Below are positions 53,842 to 63,600 of a stretch of DNA of 64,000 nucleotides, one piece after another (positions within the stretch are counted from its first letter, which is position 1; every line of letters starts with the position of its first letter). The DNA comes from Gemmatimonadales bacterium (GTDB lineage: Bacteria; Gemmatimonadota; Gemmatimonadetes; Palauibacterales; Palauibacteraceae): NCBI GenBank assembly GCA_009840115.1, contig VXOJ01000036.1, positions 62,001 through 126,000 of the forward strand. Reading direction: 5' to 3'. Position numbers and translations under genes: made by a program. Under the pieces are notes generated by a model, which was given only the letters and a program-made list of their open reading frames with translations, searched no databases and was not told the origin of the DNA.

Positions 53842-54192
53842 CTACTTCTTCCTGCGCGGCTTGAGAAAGACGTGCAGCACCGTCGCGACCACGGACATGA
53901 CGAACGCGCCGCCGATGGCCGTGACGAGACCGGCGAGTTCGAACCCCGGGATCAGTGACGCCGCCAGGTAGAACATCAGGCCGTTGAGGACGAAGTAGAA
54001 CAGTCCCAGCGTCAGGACCGTGATCGGGAAGGTCACAAGACGCAGGATCGGCCGGACCACCGCATTGATGAGGCCGATCGCGAGCGCCCCTCCGACGAGC
54101 GCTTCCGGACTGTCGACCCGGACCCCGGCGAGGAGCCGCGCCGTCGCGTACAGCGCCGCCGCGTTGACCAGCCAGCTCCGGATCAGACCCAT
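53842..54192 (-). CDS. Small four-helix membrane protein (mycobacterial-type phage holin family, DUF-type)
   Basis: A 116-residue protein with about four helices and the pattern LINAVVRPILRLVTFPITVLTLGLFYFVLNGLMFYLA split over helices 2 and 3, matching the 4-TM holin superfamily IV, common in non-phage genomes. The ATG at 54192 is chosen; the codon before is TTG. Function unknown, no phage genes are near. Convergent with nfuA. Confidence 0.82.
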   Translation of the reverse strand: MGLIRSWLVNAAALYATARLLAGVRVDSPEALVGGALAIGLINAVVRPILRLVTFPITVLTLGLFYFVLNGLMFYLAASLIPGFELAGLVTAIGGAFVMSVVATVLHVFLKPRRKK

Positions 54193-54217
54193 CAATCGCC
54201 GCCCGCGGCGGGCGCCG

Positions 54218-57200
54218 TCAGAAGCCGGGCGTCAGGTTGAACTGCCAGAGCCAGCCCTTTCCGGGGCGGTCGAAGGGCCGGACGAAATTGATTTCCGCGA
54301 TCATGAGGCCGAAGACGTTGACCCTCGTGAGGAAGCCCGCGCTCGACACCCAGGTCCGGTCCTCGAACGAGCAGTTTGCATCCGGGCAGTTCAGGGGCGT
54401 CTCGCCCGACCATGCCTTGCCCATGTCATAGAAGAGGCCGACCTCGACCGGCGGTACGCCCGGGGCCCGGACCACGCCGATCCCGCCCAGGAGGGGAAGC
54501 CGCAGTTCCAGGTTGCCCACCGCCACGCGGTTGCCGATGAGGTTCCCGATGAGAGGACAGCTGAAGAACCCGGCCTGGCCGCTCGCGACCGTGCACTCGG
54601 CGACATCGATGGACCGGTTGTCGTACCCGCGAATGAGGGATGGCACCCCGAGATAGAGTCGGCCCAGGCGCGGGTCGTCCGACCCGCCCCCCCAGCGGCC
54701 GAAGTGGAGGGCCCGTCCGGCGACCGTGAACGGCCCCGCGCGGACGTATCGGCGAACGTCCCCCGTCACCGTCAGGAAGTCCACCGTTCCGATGGCGGGC
54801 TCCACCTCCAGCCGGTAGCGCTGCCCGGCGATCGGACTCGTGCCGCCGAAGATCGAACTGTCGTATACGAGCGCAGCGCTTGCGCTCGCGCTGTACAGCG
54901 ACGCAAAGGCACAGGGCTGACTGTTGAACGTGAACGCCAGCACGTCTCCCGCGCAGTCCTGCAGATCCGTGACCTCGTTGACCAATGGCTGACCCGTGAA
55001 GGCGTCAAACGCGATTTCCTCGATCTCGCCGGAAAAGTCGATCTGGCGTGCCGAGGCGGAGAACTCGACGCGCGAGTTCCGGTTGAAGGGATAGGCGACG
55101 ATCCCTGTCAACTCCCGGTTGATCTCGAACCAGCGGAAGTCCCGAATGATGTTCACGGCCCTGCCCCCGGCCAGAACCGGCTGGAACCCGATCTGGCGCG
55201 TGACGAACGGCACCTGCCCCCCGATGAAGGCCCAGTTCCAGCGACTGGACCGGTTCTCGTAGCCTGCGAGGGCCGCCGTGCCCTGAAGCAGATCCCCGAA
55301 GCTCGTGTTGACCTGGAGGATGGTCTGGAGGGTGCGGTTGCCGAGCAGGTCCGAGAAGAACATCGACGCGCCACCCGCGAAGAAGACCCCGAAGTCGCTC
55401 GCCCCGAAGGCGATGGTGGGCTGCGAGATGAAATCGAGGGACAGCGGGGACCGGAACTCGGCGTCCTCGAAGGTGATGGGGTCGGCCAGACCGAGGCGGG
55501 CGTTGTCGAGCAGTTCCGCGTGCGCGGTCGACAACCGCTCGCGCGGCGGGATGATCGAGGCGTCGACGCCCACGAGCATCTCGGGCGCCGGCACCCCGGC
55601 CAGGACGTCCGGGTCGTCGATCACGTAGATCTCGTAGCTGAACGGCCCGCCCTTGTTCACGCTGAACGCGACGTCGCCCGTGCCGCGGGCCACGGACACG
55701 GCCGGGCTGATGGCCGTGAGGCCGCTCACGCCGGTCCACAGGTCGGTGACCAGGTACCGCTCCCGCGTCTCGAGGTCGAGCCGGTAGAGATTGGCGATCC
55801 CGTCGTGGTCCGACACGAAGTACAGGCTCCGGCCGTCCGGGGACCACTGCGGATTGTAGTTCCGGAACTGGTCGTCGAAGCCCGGCAGCGGCTCAATGTC
55901 CCCGCTCTCCAGATCCAGCAGCGCGACCTGGTACGTCCCCGGGACGAGCAACTCCAGGTCGGTCGTGAAGCGGTCGGTCGCGAACGCCACCGACCGGCCG
56001 TCGGGCGACCAGGCGGGCTGGAGGTCGGCGTACGGGTCCTCCGTGAGCCGCCGGAGCTGCCCGGTTTCGATGTTGATCACGTACAGGTCCGTGAACCCTC
56101 CGGAGTGGCCGCTGAACGCGATGTGCGACCCGTCCGGCGACCAGCTCGGCGTGAAGATCGCGCCCAGCTGAAACCCCTCGATCGGGATCTCCCCGACGAT
56201 GCTCCCGCTCTCGGCCTCCATGATCGTGAGCAGCGGATTCCCCGTCTTGATGCCGGCGACCGCGAAGAGCTGGCCGTTCGGATGCCAGTCCCCGGCCGAA
56301 TGGATGAACTGGAGGCTCTCGAAGTGCGGGTCGACCGCGTTGTTCGTGAGGCGGCGCTTCACTTCTCCGGTGCGTGCGTCGGCCCCGAACATCTCGATGG
56401 AGAAGAGGTCGCTCTGCGAGACGTAGACCATGTCCAGGCCGTTGGGACTCAGCGCCGGGCCCAGGTGGAGCTTCCCCTCATCGGGCGGCTCGTAGACGAC
56501 GCGGCGACCGTAGTCGTCCGGGGAGCGCGTCTCCTGACGCGCGTCCGCGAAATACGTCTCGAGTTCGTTCTTCCAGCGGTCCGAAAGCTCTCCGATCGGC
56601 ACCTCGAGGACGGCTTCGATCGCCGCCAGCGCGTTCCCCGTGCGCGCGGCGAGGTTGAGAATCCGGCCGATCCGGTCGTCTCCGAACGCCCCGCCGATGT
56701 AGGACCAGAAGGCGTGGCCGTACCGGTACGGGAAGTACCGCCTGTCCGCGAGTTCCGGGATCGTCGGGAACCCGTCTTCCAGATCCAGGGCATCCCGCAT
56801 CCACATCGTCGTGAACGGGTCGATGGGTCCGATCGAGAGGTACTCGGCCATGCCTTCGATGAACCACAGCGGGAGCCGGATCGCGCCGGGCACGTCCAGC
56901 CCGGGGCCCCCGGTCCCCTGCCCCGTCATGTCGAACTGGAAGGCGTGCACGAGTTCGTGGCCGAGCAGGTGATCGGTCTCGTGGAGCGACACCATCATCG
57001 GCATGACGAGCCGCCGCTTCAGGATCTCCGTGAAGCCCTGCGTGCCTTCGTCGATGAACTGGCCGGAGGTGTTCGTCTGCTCGAAGTCCGGATGGTCGGC
57101 GTAGAGGATGATCGGCTGGCGCTGGCGGAACTCGTGATTGAGCACCCGGGAGAGGCGGGCGTACCAGCGCTCCGCAAGGCGGCCGACCATCTGCGCGCCG

Positions 57201-57388
57201 GCCGCGCTTTCGTCGTAGTAATAGATGTCGAAGTGCTGCGTCTTGAGCACCTCGAAGTCGAACGACTCGTAGACCACCTTGTTCCGGCCGAAATACCGGC
57301 CGGCCTGCCCCTCCAGCGCCTCGGCGGCGGGACCCGAGAAGACCGCGAGGGCGGCGAGCGCGACGAGCGCGTGAGTTCTGCGAAGCAT
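54218..57388 (-). CDS. Metalloprotease - TolB propeller - Omp85-like barrel fusion protein
   Basis: A 1056-residue protein with a Sec signal peptide (LAVFSGPAAEA). Residues about 35-300 are a gluzincin-type metalloprotease with HELVH (144-148) and the downstream glutamate in FIEGMAEY. Residues about 310-640 form a TolB-like beta-propeller (several SPDG blades: SWSPDGSHIAF, AWSPDGRSVAF, QWSPDGRSLYF). Residues about 690-1056 make a strand-rich barrel with an Omp85/Bac_surface_Ag ending (SSAGFLTRVNVFGLM; C-terminal FNLTPGF). So a protease and propeller are tethered to an outer-membrane barrel. GGAGG is 4 bases before the ATG. The role is unknown. Confidence 0.85.
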   Translation of the reverse strand: MLRRTHALVALAALAVFSGPAAEALEGQAGRYFGRNKVVYESFDFEVLKTQHFDIYYYDESAAGAQMVGRLAERWYARLSRVLNHEFRQRQPIILYADHPDFEQTNTSGQFIDEGTQGFTEILKRRLVMPMMVSLHETDHLLGHELVHAFQFDMTGQGTGGPGLDVPGAIRLPLWFIEGMAEYLSIGPIDPFTTMWMRDALDLEDGFPTIPELADRRYFPYRYGHAFWSYIGGAFGDDRIGRILNLAARTGNALAAIEAVLEVPIGELSDRWKNELETYFADARQETRSPDDYGRRVVYEPPDEGKLHLGPALSPNGLDMVYVSQSDLFSIEMFGADARTGEVKRRLTNNAVDPHFESLQFIHSAGDWHPNGQLFAVAGIKTGNPLLTIMEAESGSIVGEIPIEGFQLGAIFTPSWSPDGSHIAFSGHSGGFTDLYVINIETGQLRRLTEDPYADLQPAWSPDGRSVAFATDRFTTDLELLVPGTYQVALLDLESGDIEPLPGFDDQFRNYNPQWSPDGRSLYFVSDHDGIANLYRLDLETRERYLVTDLWTGVSGLTAISPAVSVARGTGDVAFSVNKGGPFSYEIYVIDDPDVLAGVPAPEMLVGVDASIIPPRERLSTAHAELLDNARLGLADPITFEDAEFRSPLSLDFISQPTIAFGASDFGVFFAGGASMFFSDLLGNRTLQTILQVNTSFGDLLQGTAALAGYENRSSRWNWAFIGGQVPFVTRQIGFQPVLAGGRAVNIIRDFRWFEINRELTGIVAYPFNRNSRVEFSASARQIDFSGEIEEIAFDAFTGQPLVNEVTDLQDCAGDVLAFTFNSQPCAFASLYSASASAALVYDSSIFGGTSPIAGQRYRLEVEPAIGTVDFLTVTGDVRRYVRAGPFTVAGRALHFGRWGGGSDDPRLGRLYLGVPSLIRGYDNRSIDVAECTVASGQAGFFSCPLIGNLIGNRVAVGNLELRLPLLGGIGVVRAPGVPPVEVGLFYDMGKAWSGETPLNCPDANCSFEDRTWVSSAGFLTRVNVFGLMIAEINFVRPFDRPGKGWLWQFNLTPGF

Positions 57389-57601
57389 ACATCCTCCACC
57401 AGGAGACCGCTGCCTCCGGCCTTCCCGGGTTCCTGGACCCCGGGAGACCGTGCCGCCTCGCGGACGGCAAGCAGTCAGGGGGTGCCGAAAGCTACCCGAG
57501 GCACCCAACCTTCGCTATTCCGCACTAGCACGACTCAAGTGGGGGCGAGGTCACGGCCGTACCGGCAGGCGGCCTCCCCCGGCAGTCAGGGCTGCCAACC
57601 G
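57389..57601. other. Intergenic region with hairpins and a repeated decamer
   Basis: The longest gene-free stretch. It holds a hairpin GGGTGCC (57480-57486) with GGCACCC (57500-57506), a GC hairpin around 57424-57444 with CCCGGG arms, and two copies of GCAGTCAGGG (57471-57480 and 57582-57591, 111 bp apart). I see no gene. It likely carries the end of the RlpA transcript and the promoter of the fusion gene. Confidence 0.5.
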
Positions 57602-58273
57602 TCAGCAGCGGCGCATGAACCCGCCCAGCGTGTCGCGCGCGCGGCCGGCGGCCGGCTCATCGGCGAAGGGGCCGGCCACGACGCGGTACATGTTTTCGTA
57701 CGGCTCGATCGAGGCTTCGAACCCTCCCCGCACGACCTCCTGCCGCTTCGCCTCGGCGTTCCGGCGCTCCCGAAAGGAGGCGACCTGGACGACGACGCAG
57801 CCGCCGCGCGCGGAGACCGGGGTCGCCGTCCCGATGACGGTGATCCGGACGCGCGCCGTACCGGGCCCGATCATCTCGAGCTCCCTCGCCGCCCCCCGGG
57901 AAAGGTCCAGGATGCGGCCGGCTACGAACGGGCCGCGGTCGGTCACGTCGAGGTCGATGGAGCGCCCGTTGTCGAGGTTGTCTACCCGGATCCGGGTCCC
58001 GAACGGGATCGTCTGGTGGGCGGCGGAGATGGCATCCATGTCGTAGGTGTTGCCGGCCGCCGTGGTCCGACCGTGAAACGGCTCGCCGTACCACGAGGCG
58101 ATGCCGGTCTGCGTCCAGCCGACGGCGTAGAGCGACGGGTCGGCGGACGGGGTCGGGTCGGCGGACGGCGTCGTCGCGAGGGGGACGGACCACACGCAGG
58201 CCTGGCCGGAGAGCGCGGCGGCCAGCGCCACGCCGAGCGCCCCGCGCCGGCTCAGAGCGGCCCTCGCTCCCAC
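57602..58273 (-). CDS. rlpA: RlpA-like septal ring protein with DPBB and SPOR domains
   Basis: A 223-residue protein. A lipoprotein-like or Sec signal (LAAALSGQAC) precedes a double-psi beta-barrel: GIASWYGEPFHGRTTAAG, then AAHQTIPFGTRIRVDNL and VTDRGPFVAGRILDLS, with the His and Asp of active RlpA lytic transglycosylases. A C-terminal SPOR domain (VVVQVASFRERRNAEAKRQEV) binds denuded glycan at division sites. Start is a GTG that overlaps the DUF839 gene by 22 bp; a later GTG at 58233 is possible. Confidence 0.88.
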   Translation of the reverse strand: MGARAALSRRGALGVALAAALSGQACVWSVPLATTPSADPTPSADPSLYAVGWTQTGIASWYGEPFHGRTTAAGNTYDMDAISAAHQTIPFGTRIRVDNLDNGRSIDLDVTDRGPFVAGRILDLSRGAARELEMIGPGTARVRITVIGTATPVSARGGCVVVQVASFRERRNAEAKRQEVVRGGFEASIEPYENMYRVVAGPFADEPAAGRARDTLGGFMRRC

Positions 58274-59616
58274 GGCCCCCAGATGGCGAACGTCTGGCCG
58301 AGATGCCCCGGGCCCATCGAGATCGTGTCTCCCTGGAGGTTGATGAACAGCGTCCGGCCATCCGGACTGAAGCAGGCGCCGGCGAACTCGCGCGCGTTCA
58401 GGAGATTCCGGGCGAAGGGGAAGATCTCCCCGGCGGGCGACAACCCCCGGAGGTGCGTCTCGCCCGAATTGTCCTCGCAGATGAGGATCCCGCCGCGGGG
58501 ACTCACCGTGAGGTTGTCCGGACCGGAGAGCACATCTTCCGACGGCGACTCGAAGACGAGCGCGAGCGCCTCTTCGTCCGGCACGTACCGCCAGACCTGG
58601 CCCAGTTGGGCGTCGCCACCGTTCGTCGCGTGGAAGTAGATGCTCCGGTCCGCGTGCCAGCAGCCCTCGAGCCGGGAGAACCGCGCCCCGCCAGCCTCGA
58701 ATCCCTCCAGCCACACCGTGGTCGCGCTGCGCTCGGCTTCGGGGGGGTCGGGGTTCTCGATCGGCACCCATTCGACCCCGCGCCACTCGCCCGGCCGCTG
58801 GCCGGTGCGGAGATCCACCTGCGGCGCCCCCCGCACGGCGAGCATCTCCAGCACGCCGCCGTCCCGGAGAACGCCGGGCGTATGCGGCCGAAAGCGATAG
58901 AACCCGGAGCGGCGGTTGTAGTCCTCCGTCTCATAGACGAACCCCGTCACCGGGTCCACCGCGACGGCCTCGTGCGTGAACCGTCCCATGTCCCGCAGCG
59001 GCTCGGCCCGGACCGGTTCGTCCGCGTCGGCGGGGACCTCGAACACGTACCCGTGCGGGAGGGTCCAGCCGCGACCCTGTCCAAACGTCGTTTCCTCGCA
59101 CGTCAGCCAACTGCCCCAGGGCGTCGTCCCCCCCGCGCAGTTGATCATCGTCCCCCCCGCGCTCACGAAGTCGCGCACGAGGACCGCACGCCCATCCGCC
59201 TCGAGCCGGACCTCCAGCGTCGTCGTGCCGCCGCCCGCGAGCGGGTCGTATGCCAGTTCGGGGGACACGAGCGGGACCGCGACGCCGGGCGGGTCCTGAT
59301 CCTCATGGTTTCGCACCAGGCGGACGACCTCGTCGCTCACCGGAAAGAGCCCCATTCCGTCGTGCGCGCGGGGCGTGGGCCGGCCATCGGACATCGGACG
59401 GCCCTCCACGCTGAGGAGGACGTAGGAAAACCCTTCGGGGAGGGCGAGTTCCGGACCCGCGGGGCGCAGAGGTCCATATGCGGCCGATCCGCGCGCCGTC
59501 CCGGGCGTGGACGCGGCCGCCGGCCGGGCACGCGCCGCGAGCCCCGCGAGCGAAGGCGCGAGCGCCGCGGTCCCGGCCCACCGTCCGGCGCGGCGCACGA
59601 AGTCTCGTCTATCCAT
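58252..59616 (-). CDS. DUF839 / PhoX-like secreted beta-propeller protein
   Basis: A 454-residue protein with a Tat signal (RRDFVRRAG, then a short hydrophobic run). The rest is a PhoX-like/DUF839 fold: NHEDQDPPG, AGGTTPWGSWLTCEE, YVFEVPADADE, GRFTHEAVAVDPVTGFVYETED, and a late GPDNLTVSPRGGILICEDNSG. Some members are Ca-dependent alkaline phosphatases; a Tat signal fits folded export with a metal cofactor. Whether this one is a phosphatase is not certain. Its 3' end overlaps rlpA. Confidence 0.85.
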   Translation of the reverse strand: MDRRDFVRRAGRWAGTAALAPSLAGLAARARPAAASTPGTARGSAAYGPLRPAGPELALPEGFSYVLLSVEGRPMSDGRPTPRAHDGMGLFPVSDEVVRLVRNHEDQDPPGVAVPLVSPELAYDPLAGGGTTTLEVRLEADGRAVLVRDFVSAGGTMINCAGGTTPWGSWLTCEETTFGQGRGWTLPHGYVFEVPADADEPVRAEPLRDMGRFTHEAVAVDPVTGFVYETEDYNRRSGFYRFRPHTPGVLRDGGVLEMLAVRGAPQVDLRTGQRPGEWRGVEWVPIENPDPPEAERSATTVWLEGFEAGGARFSRLEGCWHADRSIYFHATNGGDAQLGQVWRYVPDEEALALVFESPSEDVLSGPDNLTVSPRGGILICEDNSGETHLRGLSPAGEIFPFARNLLNAREFAGACFSPDGRTLFINLQGDTISMGPGHLGQTFAIWGPWERGPL

Positions 59617-59717
59617 ATTGTTCAGCGGTTCCTCCGTGACGCCCGGGGCGGCACCCGCGGCATGTTGCGGAGTATCAGCGAATATCGGGGTCGCCGGCTT
59701 TCGGACCGGCCCCCGGA

Positions 59718-59746
59718 TTCAACGCGAATCGGACGGGGAGTATTCT
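59718..59746 (+). promoter_or_regulatory. Candidate promoter of the TonB-plug gene
   Basis: TTCAAC (59718-59723), a 17-bp spacer and TATTCT (59741-59746), about 48 bases before the ATG at 59795, with GGAGAGGAGAGAG between as ribosome binding site. Weak -35, good -10. Confidence 0.4.
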
Positions 59747-59794
59747 ACCTGCGTGCGACGGCGGAGAGAACCATCGGAGAGGAGAGAGATCGAC

Positions 59795-60580
59795 ATGCGG
59801 CACCTGCTCTTGCGCCTTCCGGGGCCTGTCCTGTTTCTGGTCATCGCGAACTCGGCGGCGGCCCAGTCGTTCGCCGATTTCTGTCCGGGCGGCGACGAAG
59901 CGACGCAAGCGGCCGTCGTCGGCTACCTGACGGATCCCGAGGCGCAGACCGTCGTTCCCGGCGCGACCGTCGCCGCCAGCTGGGTGCAGGACAATGCCAG
60001 GCAGCGCATCGAAGTCCAGACCAACCTGGAAGGCCTCTACATCATGTGCGGTCTGCCGAAGGACATGGAGGTCTCGCTGCGGGCCCTCCTCGGCGACCGG
60101 CGCGGCGAGGCCGTCGCCTACGGGACGGCGGCGGCGCTCGCGCAGCAGGACCTGTTCATCTCGCTCACCGGCGAGCCCGACGTGAGGGAAGAGGTCGGAT
60201 CGCTCGCGGGAGGGGGGAGCGGGGGCTCCGGGCGGGCGTTCAGCTCCGAGATCATTCGCGCCGACGATCTCCTCGACCTGCCCGAAATGAGCGTGTACGA
60301 CCTCCTGCGGCGGCACCAGCTTCTGAGGTTCGAGCGCGTGAGCGGCGTGGGGGAGGTGATCCTGCTCATGGCCGCGACGTCGAGCGCCCGCGCCGGCTCG
60401 ATGCAGTCGGTACAACTGAGGATCAACGAGCGGCGGGAACCCGACGCGATCGGGGCGATCCGCGACCTGTCGATCGATGACATCAGCCGGATCGAGATCC
60501 TGACGCGTACCGAGGCGTCCGCGCGCTACGGCGGAGACGGCTTCGTCGGCGCGATCGCCATTACGACGCGAGACCGCTAG
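59795..60580 (+). CDS. Secreted regulatory-domain plus TonB-plug protein without barrel
   Basis: A 261-residue protein with a Sec signal (FLVIANSAAAQ). Residues about 40-130 form a carboxypeptidase-regulatory-like beta sandwich (ATVAASWVQDN, LEGLYIMCGLPKDMEVSLRA). After a Gly/Ser linker, residues about 155-261 resemble a TonB-dependent receptor plug: EMSVYDLLRRHQLLRFERV, IDDISRIEILTRTEASARYGG, GAIAITTR. There is no beta-barrel. Such proteins are frequent in this kind of genome and may be soluble partners of receptors (inference). Convergent with the BNR gene. Confidence 0.8.
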   Translation: MRHLLLRLPGPVLFLVIANSAAAQSFADFCPGGDEATQAAVVGYLTDPEAQTVVPGATVAASWVQDNARQRIEVQTNLEGLYIMCGLPKDMEVSLRALLGDRRGEAVAYGTAAALAQQDLFISLTGEPDVREEVGSLAGGGSGGSGRAFSSEIIRADDLLDLPEMSVYDLLRRHQLLRFERVSGVGEVILLMAATSSARAGSMQSVQLRINERREPDAIGAIRDLSIDDISRIEILTRTEASARYGGDGFVGAIAITTRDR

Positions 60581-60598
60581 CGACTCATCGCCGCCACC

Positions 60599-60629
60599 CT
60601 CGTGCGGCTCAGGGCACGAGCCGCACGAG
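60599..60629. terminator. Perfect 12-bp inverted repeat between convergent genes
   Basis: CTCGTGCGGCTC (60599-60610) and GAGCCGCACGAG (60618-60629) form a 12-bp perfect stem with loop AGGGCAC. It covers the stop and last codons of the BNR-propeller gene and lies 18 bp past the plug gene stop. No U-tract, but it is long and perfect; a bidirectional terminator is likely. Confidence 0.6.
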
Positions 60630-63600
60630 ATCCGTCCACGTCGTCCGCTCGATCTCGTCCACCGCCGCCGCGCGCGCCTCGATGCCGGCGGCGAGCCGCG
60701 CCAGCAGGTCGAGTTGTCCCTGCGTGGGCGGGCCATCTCCCATTGAAGCGAATCCCATCAGCCGCGCCAGCTTGCTGTCGATGCCGGTGGGGTTCGCGAT
60801 GAGGTCCTGACCGGCGCGAGCCCGGTACTGCACGAGGCGTTCCTCGACGGGGTATAGTTCGCCGTTCAACTCCGAGAGCGCGGCCCGCAGGCGGTCTCCA
60901 CCCCCGCCGCGCTCCACGGCCTGTTCGGCCCGGGTCCGCAGGTCGCGGATCCTCGCCACGAGTTCCATCGTCTCGGTCAGCCGGTCCCTCGCTTCGAGCA
61001 GGAACTCGAACTGTGCGCGCAGTTCGTCGTCCGTCACGTCCACCCTCGGGTCGCGTACGACCGTGAACGGCTGCGCAAGTGTACGGTCGCCGAGGTCGAG
61101 CTCGACGGTGTAGTCGCCGGGCGGCACGCGGGGACCCTGGGCGCTTCCCTGGAAGACGGCGTCGTCGAGCACGTCGGCCGGCTCGACGCGCAGGTCCCAC
61201 ACGAAGGTGTGCGCGCCGGCATCGGCGGATAGCCTCGCGCCCGCGCCGCCGAGGCCGAAGAAGTCCATCCCCGCCGACGCCGGCGCCGTTTCGCTCGAGA
61301 ACTCGCGGATCAGCGCTTCTCCTTCGCGGACCCGCAGCGTCACTCCGCCCGGCGCGGCCTCCGGCAGGAAGTACGGGACGACGACGCCGTCCGGCGGATT
61401 CGCGCCGGCGGGATCGCCCGCGCCCGGCCGGCCCATGGCCGAGAACAGGGCGGCGGGCGCGGCGCCCGGGTTGAAGCGCGTCGTGGTCGGCGGCCGGAAG
61501 AGCCTCGGCTCGCTCGCCGCTTCCCCGGCCGCGAGTTGATGGAGCAGATCCACGTTGTCCAGGACCCAGAACGAGCGCCCGTGCGTGGCCGCCGCGAGGT
61601 CTCCGTCCCGGAGCACGAGGTTGTGGATGGGGACGACCGGGAGGTTGAGGCTCAGCGGCTGCCAGGAGTCCCCTGCGTCGAACGAAACGTGGACCGTGCG
61701 TTCGGTACCGGCGTACAGGAGCCCGGCCCGGCCCGGATCCTCCCGGATGACGCGCGTGAAGTCGTTGTCCGGGATCCCTGTCACGATCCGGGTCCACGTC
61801 TCGCCGTAGTCCGTGGTCCGGTACAGGTACGGGGCATGGTCGGAGAGCTTGTACCGCGTCGCGGCGACGAACGCCGTCGCGGGATCGTGCAGCGACGGCT
61901 CGATCATGGAGATCAGCGCGAACTCGGGCAGACCGGGGATCGTCACATCTTCCCAGTTCGCGCCGCCGTCGCGCGACACGTGGATGTAGCCGTCATCCGA
62001 CCCCGCCCACAGGAGCCCCGGCTCGAGCGGCGATTCGGCGAACGCGAAGATCGTCGCGTACCACTCGGGGCCGTACGCCTCCCGCGTGATCGGCCCCCAG
62101 TATTCTCCCGTTTCCTCGTCCTCGTACGCCGGCGTGGGCTCCAGCGTCCGCGGGTCGGCGCGCGTGAGGTCGGGGCTGATGACCTCCCAGCTGTGGCCCT
62201 CGTCGGTCGTCCGGTGGACGTGCTGCGAGGTCACGTAGAGGATGTCCGGATCGTGGGGCGACGTCATCACCGGGTACGTCCACCAGAACCGGTAGTTGAT
62301 GTCGGCCGAACCCCAGCCGTAGTGCGTCTCCGGGTTCGGGGAGATGTCCCGCACCTGCCGGTTGCGGTGGTCGTACCGGTACACCCAGTGGTGGTCCCCC
62401 GCGTAGACGATGTTCGGGTCATCGGTGTTCACCGCGATGTAGCCGTCCTCGCCCCCGCCCACGGTGTACCAGTCCTCGATGCTGATGCGGCCGAAGTCCG
62501 AGCGGACGGGGACGGAGATCGACGTGTTGTCCTGCTGCGAGGCGTAGAGTCGGTACGGCGTCTGGTGGTCGGCGGTCACGTGGTACAACTGCGCCGTCGA
62601 CTGGTTGAGAAGACTCGACCACGAGAGGCCGCCGTCGAAACTCACCGAGGCGCCGCCGTCGCTCGCGTTGACCATCCGCCGGGGATTCGCGGGGTCGATC
62701 CACAGGTCGTGGTGATCCGGGTGCGGGGTGAACACGCGCTCGAAGGTCTCGCCGCCGTCCGTCGACTTCCAGAGGAAGACGTTGAGGACGAAAACGGTGT
62801 TCTCGTCGCCGGGGTCCGCGACGATGTGGTGGTAGTACCACGGGCGCTGGAGGAGGTTGGCGTCTTCGTTCACGCGCGTCCACGTCTCTCCCGCGTCATC
62901 GGAGCGGAAGATCCCCTTCGCTCCGCGCGCCGCGTCGACGATCGCCCACAGGCGGCTGGAGTTCCGCGGCGAGACGGCGATCCCGATCCGGCCCTTGAGG
63001 CCGGACGGAAGGCCCGGGTTGTCGGTCAGCTCGGTCCACGTGTCGCCGCCGTCCGTGCTCTTGAAGAGTCCGGTGCCGGGGCCCGCGCTGCGGAAGCCCC
63101 ACGGGAAGCGCCTCAATTCGAGGAGCGACGCGTACAGGATGTCGGGGTCCGCGGGATCGAGGACGAGATCGATCGCGCCCGAGTTCTCATCCCGGTAGAG
63201 GACCCTCTCCCAGGTCGCGCCGCCGTCGCGCGTGCGGTAGACGCCGCGCGCCTCGCTCGCGCCCCACGCATCGCCGAGCGCGGCCACCCAGGCGATGTCG
63301 GGGTTCTCCGGGTGGACGCGCACGCGGGCGATCTGGAGCGTCTCGGCGAGCCCGAGGTGCCGCCAGGTCGCGCCCCCGTCGTCGGAGCGGTAGACGCCGT
63401 CGCCGTGCGAGGCGTTGCCGCGGATGCACGCCTCGCCCATGCCGACGTAGACGATGTCGGAGTGGGAACGGCTGACCTCGACGGCCCCGACGGAGCCCGT
63501 GCCGAAGTAGCCGTCGGAGACGTTCCGCCAGTTCGCCCCGCCGTCCTCGGTCTTCCAGACACCGCCGCCGGCGACGCCCTGAAAGAAGACGAGGTCGTCC

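Noticed and set aside
53842-54192. A phage holin marking a prophage
   Set aside because: The family is common in bacterial chromosomes, and no other phage gene, integrase or attachment site is seen.
57471-57591. Two copies of GCAGTCAGGG as recombination sites of a mobile element
   Set aside because: They are only 10 bases, sit 111 bp apart in non-coding DNA, and no recombinase or cargo gene is between or near them.
54020-58639. A 1539-codon plus-strand open frame opposite the protease/propeller/barrel gene, RlpA and DUF839
   Set aside because: It has no domains and runs through several minus-strand genes with clear motifs and signals. Very GC-rich coding DNA leaves long open antisense frames.
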